64,000 nucleotides of DNA from an uncultured Clostridium sp. (GTDB lineage: Bacteria > Bacillota > Clostridia > TANB77 > CAG-508). How positions within the stretch are numbered: the first letter of the stretch is position 1; the number at the start of each line of letters is the position of its first letter. A program made the translations under genes and the position numbers. The notes under the pieces are model-generated. The model worked only from the letters and a program-made list of their open reading frames with translations, had not been told where the DNA came from and did no database searches. Shown here piece by piece: positions 57,503 through 64,000 of the stretch. The stretch is taken from assembly GCA_902492105.1 (NCBI GenBank), contig CABUKD010000004.1:1-64000 (forward strand), written 5' to 3'.

Positions 57503-58888
57503 ATGAACCAAGAATTAGCATATTCATTTCACTTAGGTAGTGATAAAAATAAGAGTAAGTTATCAAAGAAGGTTGCAAAAGAAAATGTATCTGGTTCTAC
57601 TTCTTTAGCAAATAATGCAATTCAAAATGTAAATGATTTATCTAGAGTAAATAAACACAATTTACGAGATTATGATAATCAAAGAGAACTAATTAGAGTA
57701 ATCTATGGTACAGATAATATTCTAACTGATGTGCAAGATTTATATTTACAAGAATTTGAAGAAGCCAAACTAGAATATAATAAGCAAACTAGAAATGATA
57801 GAAAGATAACTAATTACTTTGAAAAAATTTGCGAATCTCAAAATGATGTAGCTTGTGAGATTATAATTGAACTTGGAGATATGGATTTTTGGAATGATAA
57901 AGATGACAAATATAGATTTAAAATGATTGATGTATATAATGAGCAAGTAAAAGATTTAATTAATATTGTACCAACATTTAAAATAGCAAATGCAACAATA
58001 CATTTTGATGAAACCTCTCCCCACATGCACGTTGTTGGTGTTCCAGTAATTGAAAATTGCAAAAGAGGAATGAAAAAGCAAGTTGGAAAATCACAAGTAT
58101 TTACCAAAACGTCACTAACTGAAATACAAGATAAAATGAGAATGTCTTGCATTAAGTCTTTTAACAAGTTCTATGATATGGATTTCAAACTTAAAGATAA
58201 ACAAAAAGGTAGAAATCAAGATATAAATGTTAAAGATATGAGCGATTATAGACAAATTAAAAAGCAACTTGAAAACAAAGAGAAAAAACTTGCTGAAGCA
58301 AATAAACAAACTAAAAAATTAGATAATACGACAAAATATATAAATTCTATATTAGATAATTTAAAACCATCAAAACTAAATAAAAATAATATGCTTATTT
58401 CAATCGAAAATGTGCAAATAATAAAAAATTATACTGAAGATGTAAAAAATACTACTAAAGTTGTTAGAAACGTAAATGACTTAAATATGGCAATTAAAGA
58501 TTTTGAACACAGTTCTTTTGAAATAAAACAAGAAAACAATTCTCTAAAATATCAATTAGAACAAAAAAATGATGAAATAGATAACTTAAAAGGAGAATTA
58601 TCAGCTAAAGACAAAGTTATAGATAAATTACGAAATGAAAAAGAAAAGATAAAACAGGAATTGCACAAGTTTAAAGACTTTTGGTATAGTATTATGGGGC
58701 ATTTTCATAAAAGAATTTGCTATAATAAAGATGAAAACTATAAAATTGTTAGTGATGACTTATATAAAAATGGTATATTTACTGATGATGAAAATGAGAT
58801 AGCAAATGATATTAGAAGAAAAGTAAAACCTAAAGAAGATATTGAACAAATTAAAACTAAAAACAAAAATAATTTTGAATTAAAGTAA
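57503..58888 (+). CDS. MobV-family relaxase (Mob/Pre)
   Basis: The protein is about 461 aa. It starts MNQELAYSFHLGS with AAAGGAGG 8 nt upstream; a longer frame to 57449 crosses the hairpin region. The catalytic metal-binding motif HFDETSPHMHVVGVP is at about residues 171-185. The C-terminal half is a long coiled coil (LEQKNDEIDNLKGELSAKDK and neighbours). MobV relaxases nick oriT and transfer small plasmids and mobilisable elements, so the block can probably be mobilised by a conjugative helper. Confidence 0.93.
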   Translation: MNQELAYSFHLGSDKNKSKLSKKVAKENVSGSTSLANNAIQNVNDLSRVNKHNLRDYDNQRELIRVIYGTDNILTDVQDLYLQEFEEAKLEYNKQTRNDRKITNYFEKICESQNDVACEIIIELGDMDFWNDKDDKYRFKMIDVYNEQVKDLINIVPTFKIANATIHFDETSPHMHVVGVPVIENCKRGMKKQVGKSQVFTKTSLTEIQDKMRMSCIKSFNKFYDMDFKLKDKQKGRNQDINVKDMSDYRQIKKQLENKEKKLAEANKQTKKLDNTTKYINSILDNLKPSKLNKNNMLISIENVQIIKNYTEDVKNTTKVVRNVNDLNMAIKDFEHSSFEIKQENNSLKYQLEQKNDEIDNLKGELSAKDKVIDKLRNEKEKIKQELHKFKDFWYSIMGHFHKRICYNKDENYKIVSDDLYKNGIFTDDENEIANDIRRKVKPKEDIEQIKTKNKNNFELK

Positions 58889-58901
58889 AGGAGCTAAACT
58901 T

Positions 58902-59150
58902 ATGGAAAAAGATAAAGTTAAAAATGTAATAGATATAATTAAAGATATGGATATAAAAGATAAATTAAGGTTAGGAATATGCTTAACTACAAGTGATTGG
59001 GCTAATATTTTATATAATAGAGCTGAAATGTATGAGAAATTTAATATTATGCTAAAAGAAATTGATGAAGAATATAGGGCTACTTTAATAAATTTTGCTA
59101 AATATAAAATTGTAATGTTTACAATGGCTAAAATAATGGAAACAGAATAA
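58902..59150 (+). CDS. Small hypothetical protein downstream of the relaxase
   Basis: This 82-aa, mostly helical protein starts MEKDKVKNVIDIIKDMDIKD with AAAGGAG upstream, 13 nt after the relaxase stop. It is probably cotranscribed with mob. No family is recognised. Confidence 0.65.
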   Translation: MEKDKVKNVIDIIKDMDIKDKLRLGICLTTSDWANILYNRAEMYEKFNIMLKEIDEEYRATLINFAKYKIVMFTMAKIMETE

Positions 59151-59273
59151 AGTGGAAGAAATAAAGTTGCATTGTATTTGTTTAATAATATACAATAGAT
59201 TTTTTAGTAATTTGTAATTTTATAGAAAAAATGTTATACTAATTTTAGTTTTATAAGAAATCGAGGAAAATAT

Positions 59274-60071
59274 ATGAATAAACAAAGCAATGAAAGATTT
59301 AATGATTTAATTAATTATATAGAAGATAATCTTTGTGAAGAAATTAGTTATAAAAAACTATCTCAAATACTTGGTGTTAATGAATATACAATGCATAGAA
59401 TATTTTTATTTGTAACTAATTATACCCTAGCTGATTATATAAGAAAAAGAAGATTAAGTATGTCTGCTTTAGATTTACTTGAAGGGAAAGAAAAAATAAT
59501 TGACATTGCGGTAAAATACAATTATGAATCTTCACAAGCTTTTTCTAGAGCTTTTAAATCTATGATGGGCTTTATTCCAAGTGAGATAAATAATAATAAA
59601 AATAATATAAAATTCTTTTCGCAATATGAGCTAATAAATGAAAATGTGACAGATGAATTTCATTATCATATAGAAAAAAATATAAAATTTAACTTATATG
59701 CTATTTACATGAAAACAACAATCAAGAACTGCCATAATGAAGCTCCTATATTTTGGAAAGAGAATTATAAGTATATAAAAGGGAAAAAAGAATATGGTTT
59801 ATTAGAATATGATAAAACTTGTAGTATAGACGAAGCAATATATTATATAGCCTCTACAGAAACGTTTGAAAATGCAATAGAATTAAATTTAAAACCTAGT
59901 AATTATTTAGTTTTCGAATGTGATTATATAAATTCTACTTCATTGTATGAATTTTGCAAAAAAATATATAGGACAATTATTCCTAATATTGAATGTGAAT
60001 TAGAAGATTTACCAGATATTGAAGAATATTTACCGAACAACAAATTAAAATTATATATTCCAATAAAATAA
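59274..60071 (+). CDS. AraC family regulator with GyrI-like ligand domain
   Basis: This 265-aa protein has an N-terminal double helix-turn-helix: YKKLSQILGVNEYTMHRIF, then DIAVKYNYESSQAFSRAFKS and GFIPSEIN. The C-terminal half (about 115-265) has the GyrI-like small-molecule-binding pattern ending NNKLKLYIPIK. The layout matches Rob/BltR-type activators that respond to hydrophobic compounds. The target genes are unknown; the next gene, a radical SAM protein, is a candidate. Confidence 0.88.
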   Translation: MNKQSNERFNDLINYIEDNLCEEISYKKLSQILGVNEYTMHRIFLFVTNYTLADYIRKRRLSMSALDLLEGKEKIIDIAVKYNYESSQAFSRAFKSMMGFIPSEINNNKNNIKFFSQYELINENVTDEFHYHIEKNIKFNLYAIYMKTTIKNCHNEAPIFWKENYKYIKGKKEYGLLEYDKTCSIDEAIYYIASTETFENAIELNLKPSNYLVFECDYINSTSLYEFCKKIYRTIIPNIECELEDLPDIEEYLPNNKLKLYIPIK

Positions 60072-60118
60072 ATAAAACAAGTGATTTTTTTAGTGTTAAA
60101 AAGGTCACTTGTTTTATT
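60071..60118 (+). terminator. Terminator of the AraC-type gene
   Basis: A 14-bp stem AATAAAACAAGTGA/TCACTTGTTTTATT overlaps the stop codon region and is followed by TTG-rich sequence. The loop is about 20 nt. Confidence 0.75.
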
Positions 60119-60183
60119 TTGAAAAGAGATACAATAAATATGTAGAATGTTATCTCAATTTGAATTAACTAGGAGGTTATGAG

Positions 60184-61167
60184 ATGAATGAATATTTAAC
60201 TCGTGAAATCTGGAAAATGCGGAAAAATATCAGAACTGAAGCAGGAACACCAGTAGTATCTCTGGTTCGGGTAGAAAATAAAACTTATCAATTGCTTTTT
60301 ATGTCTTGTGGATGCGAAAATGCTTGTACTTTTTGCAATTATGGCTTTGACTACAATCTTACGTTAGAAATGGTCAAACCAGAACTTCAAAAAATAAAAC
60401 TTGAAGATTTTGATATAGTTGAGTTGGAACTCGAGTCAAATGGCTCTTTTCTTTCTGAAAGGGAAATTCCCTATGATTTATTTCTTGAGATATTACATTT
60501 TGTATCCAATAGGAACATTCCTGTAATTACAATGGAAACTCATTATAATACAATCACAGAGAAGAAACTTCAGGACATAAGAAGAATTCTTGGTGAAGAA
60601 CAGGAAATACAGTTTGAGATGGGATTTGAATCAGCTGATGAAGATGTTAGAGCAATCTATAATAAAGATATAGATATGGAAAAGTACCTTGAAGTAACAA
60701 GATTGTGTAAAAAATACAAAATTGGTCTCCAAATCAATGTACTTTTAGGTGCTCCATTCTTGACTCGCGAAGAACAAATTCAAGACTGTTTAAATTCTCT
60801 CGAATTTATCTATGGTAAGATGCCTAAAGGAACTATTGCAGTACTATTTCCAATAAACATCAAGAAGAATACAATGTTAAAGCATTGGCAAGATATTGGT
60901 GTTTATGACCAAATTTCATCTTGGGAATTTGTTGAACTTCTTCATAGAATTCCTGAAGAATATTTGGACAAGTTTACTATTGCATGGTGGGGAAACAGAG
61001 AAAATACTTTCACAAAAGGTATTATGCAATTTCCTAAAACATGTGATAAATGTAGAGAGCGATTGATGAAATTCTATGTTGATTTTTATTGTAACTGTAA
61101 TCCTCACTATCGCAAGAAGATACTTGATGAAATTTGGACAACAAGGTGTGAATGCGACAAGAAATAA
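60184..61167 (+). CDS. Radical SAM protein of unknown function, foreign codon use
   Basis: This 327-aa protein has the cluster motif in LLFMSCGCENACTFCNYGF (Cys44-x3-Cys48-x2-Cys51). SAM-binding segments follow (VELELESNGSF; EMGFESADEDVRAIY). A cysteine-rich C-terminus (CDKCRERL, CNCNP, CECDKK) may hold an extra cluster. The family is not one I can name. It has two in-frame CGG codons (Arg13 and Arg29), which native genes here avoid, and is more GC-rich than its neighbours. That points to recent acquisition. A good GGAGG site precedes ATG 60184. Confidence 0.82.
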   Translation: MNEYLTREIWKMRKNIRTEAGTPVVSLVRVENKTYQLLFMSCGCENACTFCNYGFDYNLTLEMVKPELQKIKLEDFDIVELELESNGSFLSEREIPYDLFLEILHFVSNRNIPVITMETHYNTITEKKLQDIRRILGEEQEIQFEMGFESADEDVRAIYNKDIDMEKYLEVTRLCKKYKIGLQINVLLGAPFLTREEQIQDCLNSLEFIYGKMPKGTIAVLFPINIKKNTMLKHWQDIGVYDQISSWEFVELLHRIPEEYLDKFTIAWWGNRENTFTKGIMQFPKTCDKCRERLMKFYVDFYCNCNPHYRKKILDEIWTTRCECDKK

Positions 61168-61184
61168 AATTCCGCAATGCAAAG

Positions 61185-61210
61185 CAGATGGCTCTTGCCA
61201 TCTGTTTTGT
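61185..61210 (+). terminator. Terminator after the radical SAM gene
   Basis: Stem CAGATGGC-TCTT-GCCATCTG (61185-61204) is followed by TTTTGTGTTTG. Confidence 0.85.
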
Positions 61211-61215
61211 GTTTG

Positions 61216-61767
61216 TTAATTTAATAGTAAATCTTTTAAGTCTTTTTTTATTTTTGGTGGATAGTTATATATTGGATTACCAATAATAAATCCACATATT
61301 TGTTCAAAATCTTTAATTCCTAGATATTTATCAATTTCATTTTCTATATATAACGTATCACATAAAATGCAACTACCCAAACCTAAATTTACAGCTTGTA
61401 AGCTCATATTTTCTATTGCACATCCTAAAGATATATAATCAGGTTTTTTATAATTCTCATTTTTAGATTTAGATTTATACCCGTCACTATAAATCATTAT
61501 CATTTTATTGGCTGTACGTATTTGCTCTGCTGAGCCTTTTACACTGGTTCTTTCTTTTAGATTTTGTTTATCCCATTCGAAAAGCATATTCATAATATCA
61601 TCTTTTTGTTTATCGTTTAAAATATAAAATTTCCAAGGTTGCCTATTTCTTGCAGAAGGTGCTAGACTTCCACTTGATAAAATCTTTTCCAATTGTTTTT
61701 CAGAAACTTCATCATTTGTAAATAATCTAGCAGAACGTCTAGTATCAACTATTTCATCAAAATTCAT
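61216..61767 (-). CDS. Nitroreductase family protein
   Basis: This 183-aa flavin-dependent oxidoreductase has RRSARLFTNDEVSEKQLEKI at the N-terminus, SGSLAPSARNRQPWKFYIL (FMN phosphate binding) at about residues 32-50, and SLQAVNLGLGSCIL at about 124-137. The C-terminus is IIGNPIYNYPPKIK. Such enzymes reduce nitro compounds or quinones with NAD(P)H. The physiological substrate is unknown. It is convergent with the radical SAM gene. Confidence 0.92.
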   Translation of the reverse strand: MNFDEIVDTRRSARLFTNDEVSEKQLEKILSSGSLAPSARNRQPWKFYILNDKQKDDIMNMLFEWDKQNLKERTSVKGSAEQIRTANKMIMIYSDGYKSKSKNENYKKPDYISLGCAIENMSLQAVNLGLGSCILCDTLYIENEIDKYLGIKDFEQICGFIIGNPIYNYPPKIKKDLKDLLLN

Positions 61768-61916
61768 ATCAATACCTCATAAAAATATTTTAAATATATT
61801 TTATTGAATTTATAATATAAAAAAATGACTTTAATGATATCAAATTTGTTTATATAAATTAATCAAAAGTTTACTGTGGTTTAATTATACTATTAAGACT
61901 ATAATTTAATTATATA

Positions 61917-62714
61917 TTATTTTAAATATTTAACATCTGTATCGTTCAAAATTTGCATTTGAGATATAGCAATTTTATTTAATTTTTCAAGTCTTTCAGA
62001 TTGTTTTAACCCTTCTTTTATAAAAACCGAATTTAAATTTTCTAAATTTGCTAAACATATCAATTCATTCATAGTCGCATAATTTCTTATGTTTCCATTT
62101 AAATTAAGATTATTGGTACGCCATTCTTTTGCAGTCATACCGAATAGTGCCATATTTAAAACATCAGCTTCTTCTGCATAAACAAAATTTATTTGATTTT
62201 TGTTTAATTCTTTAGGAATTAAATTGTTTTTTATTGCGTCAGTATGTATTTTATAATTTATTTTTGAAAGTTCTCGTTTTGCATTCCATCCTATTTGTTT
62301 TTGTTCTTCTGCTTTTAGTCTTTCGAATTCTTTTATTAATAATAATTTGAATTTTGGGCTAATCCACATTCCAAATTCAAAAGCAATATCCTTATGAGCA
62401 TAAGTTCCACCATATCTTCCAGCCTTTGAAATTATTCCAATTGCATTTGTTTTTTCAGTCCACTCTTTAACACTAATTTTATAACTATTTAAACCTGCTT
62501 GACTTTTAATTATGGCGAATTCGCCATAATTAAAATTAAGATTGTGAATTTCTTCCCAAATTCCTAAAAATTCAATAGTATTCCTGTTTCTTAACCAATC
62601 TGAAACAAAAAAATCACCATCTTTAGACTTTAACATATCAGTAATAGATATGTAATCTTCATTTTCGATTTTTATATAAGATATCTTTTGATTTAAAACA
62701 CTTAATTCTGCCAT
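61917..62714 (-). CDS. KilA-N domain protein
   Basis: This 265-aa protein carries a KilA-N DNA-binding domain: DYISITDMLKSKDGDFFVSDW, then LRNRNTIEFLGIWEEIHN, AGRYGGTYAHKDIAFEFGMW and ISPKFKLLLIKEFERLK (about residues 20-130). The C-terminal part (about 140-265) is helical and resembles the conserved tail of Firmicutes KilA-N proteins. Such genes are typical of phage, plasmid and island DNA, in keeping with the accessory block. Confidence 0.92.
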   Translation of the reverse strand: MAELSVLNQKISYIKIENEDYISITDMLKSKDGDFFVSDWLRNRNTIEFLGIWEEIHNLNFNYGEFAIIKSQAGLNSYKISVKEWTEKTNAIGIISKAGRYGGTYAHKDIAFEFGMWISPKFKLLLIKEFERLKAEEQKQIGWNAKRELSKINYKIHTDAIKNNLIPKELNKNQINFVYAEEADVLNMALFGMTAKEWRTNNLNLNGNIRNYATMNELICLANLENLNSVFIKEGLKQSERLEKLNKIAISQMQILNDTDVKYLK

Positions 62715-62879
62715 ATCTTGACCTCCTCTTTGAAATAATATAACAATTAATTTTTATCATTATACCAAACATAAGTTCTACAATCAATACTATTTGAAAA
62801 TTTTGTAAAAATATTCTATTATATAGTAGAAATATGACTTTGAAAAATGTAAATTAAATTTATTATACGTGGAGGATTT

Positions 62880-64000
62880 ATGAAAATAGAAAATATACTA
62901 ATTAGTGGAAAAGAAGAAAGCATTGATATTTGTTGTAGCTTATTTGGATATGCAGAGCTATTAAATAAATTACACATTCCAACAGGATACAATATAAAAC
63001 ATCAACCATATGAATTCGAGAAAATTTGTAAAAATTTTAATATAAATATAAACAATTCTAGTATTTCTAATAAAAAGACAATATTAGTAGGATTTTCTCA
63101 AAAATATTTTAATGAAAATAATATAGATAATTACAATATAAATAAAATTGTAACTAATAAAGATGTTGAAAAAATAATAGAAGATAATATTTCAATAAAA
63201 TATATAAAATGTGGATGTATTTCTAGTATCATAGCCAAAGAATTTTTGAATAATAATATTAAGCCTTCTAAACAAAGTGCAATATTATTATACTATGGTA
63301 TTGTTTATCAAACGGTAAATTTAAGATCAAAAAATACAAAAGTTATAGATTTAGAAATGGCACAATATTTAAAAGAAATTTATGAAGATGTTTTTTTAAA
63401 AGATAATATCAACAATATTTTTGCAATTAATAATTTTAAAGATGTATTATACAATAAATTAGAAAAACATTTAGTGAAGATTAACAATACGTTTGAAAAT
63501 CTATATATAGGTGTTATATGTATTCAAACAATAAATTGCCAGACGATTATTGAAGAAAATTTCAATTTAATATGTGATACTTTAGAAAGGTATAGAAGAA
63601 TAAATGAATTAGATTTTTGTATTCTACTAATGCAAGATTTTGAAAAAGGATATTCCTATATTATTAATCCTGTAAAGGAATATGAAAAACTAATTACTCG
63701 CTTGTTTCATTCTCAATTTAATAATTCTACTTTAGAATACAATCGTATAATATGTAACAGTGAGATTATATCTAGATTATATAAACTATGTACTTTTAAA
63801 GATGATATTAATACATTATGTACAGAGAAAAATATGTTCTTTAGCAATGTTAGATGGTGGGTGAATTTATGCATTGCTTCTATGAAAAAAATAGATTTAA
63901 ATCAGCTTGAATACGGAAAAAATCAACCAATAAAACGAAAACGAGAAATCATAAAAAATGCTTGTAATAAAGATTTATATTATTCAACATTTACTTACTT
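62880..64000 (+). CDS. Partial protein related to family II pyrophosphatase/DHH proteins
   Basis: The frame starts at ATG 62880 (GGAGG 5 nt upstream) and is open to the window end (at least 373 codons). The segment GCISSIIAKEFLNNNIKPSK, followed by QSAILLYYGIVYQTVNLRSK and then LEMAQYLKEIY, parallels the GCASTILYKLYK...AGMMLSAIISDTLMFRSPT block of PpaC. The DHH metal motifs and the SDT aspartate are not conserved, so it is probably catalytically dead or of altered function. The homology is an inference from pattern and spacing. The C-terminus lies beyond the window. Confidence 0.55.
   Translation, partial: MKIENILISGKEESIDICCSLFGYAELLNKLHIPTGYNIKHQPYEFEKICKNFNININNSSISNKKTILVGFSQKYFNENNIDNYNINKIVTNKDVEKIIEDNISIKYIKCGCISSIIAKEFLNNNIKPSKQSAILLYYGIVYQTVNLRSKNTKVIDLEMAQYLKEIYEDVFLKDNINNIFAINNFKDVLYNKLEKHLVKINNTFENLYIGVICIQTINCQTIIEENFNLICDTLERYRRINELDFCILLMQDFEKGYSYIINPVKEYEKLITRLFHSQFNNSTLEYNRIICNSEIISRLYKLCTFKDDINTLCTEKNMFFSNVRWWVNLCIASMKKIDLNQLEYGKNQPIKRKREIIKNACNKDLYYSTFTY

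Overview
The window is strongly AT-rich chromosomal DNA from a spore-forming member of the Clostridia, most likely an uncultured gut lineage. The evidence is gerW and spoVS, the recA-recX and der-plsY-gpsA neighbourhoods, a single-chain glycyl-tRNA synthetase behind a T-box, class B sortase surface display, and a shortage of G/C-ending codons. Most of the first 46 kb is housekeeping DNA on the minus strand. It includes scpA and the YtfI/GerW pair, recA-recX with a LexA-like operator, spoVS, ymdB, the RNase P RNA, dtd, der-plsY-gpsA, a dCMP deaminase, rpmF, ppdK, a lipid-linked sugar flippase, glyS, a drug-efflux ABC pair with its TetR repressor, and ispH. Between these lie surface-display genes: sortase B with a TPKTG-anchored protein, a beta-helix protein, an InlB-repeat protein and a pilin-like protein. 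Many small dispersed palindromic repeats sit in the gaps.

Three systems stand out. (1) Three conserved plus-strand genes (an RluA-type pseudouridine synthase, a radical SAM DNA-repair-linked protein and a large serine recombinase) each carry a +1 frameshift at the same four bases, CGGA, exactly where the family has a glycine (GGA). The window also encodes a tRNA-Gly whose anticodon loop reads C-U-U-C-C-G-A. The four bases UCCG are the exact complement of CGGA. By eye, in-frame CGG is otherwise absent except in two genes that look foreign. I propose natural quadruplet decoding of CGGA as glycine, or at least programmed +1 frameshifting at CGG.

(2) At 47.3-50.9 kb there is a complete diversity-generating retroelement: reverse transcriptase, Avd, a MutS-domain-I-like accessory protein, a template repeat and a variable repeat. 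Of the 19 differences between the repeats, 17 fall on template adenines. The variable repeat lies in the C-type-lectin/FGE-fold tail of a protein with a pilin-like N-terminus. (3) A paralogue of that target at 25.5-27.1 kb carries an (AG)14 tract just after its start codon, which puts it out of frame in this assembly. This is a classic phase-variation switch, so two members of one surface family appear to be diversified by two different mechanisms.

From about 54.7 kb the window becomes accessory DNA. It holds a large serine recombinase, a MobV relaxase with an oriT-like hairpin region upstream, an AraC/GyrI-type regulator, an unassigned radical SAM protein with foreign codon use, a nitroreductase, a KilA-N protein and, at the edge, a degenerate family-II-pyrophosphatase-like protein that runs off the window.
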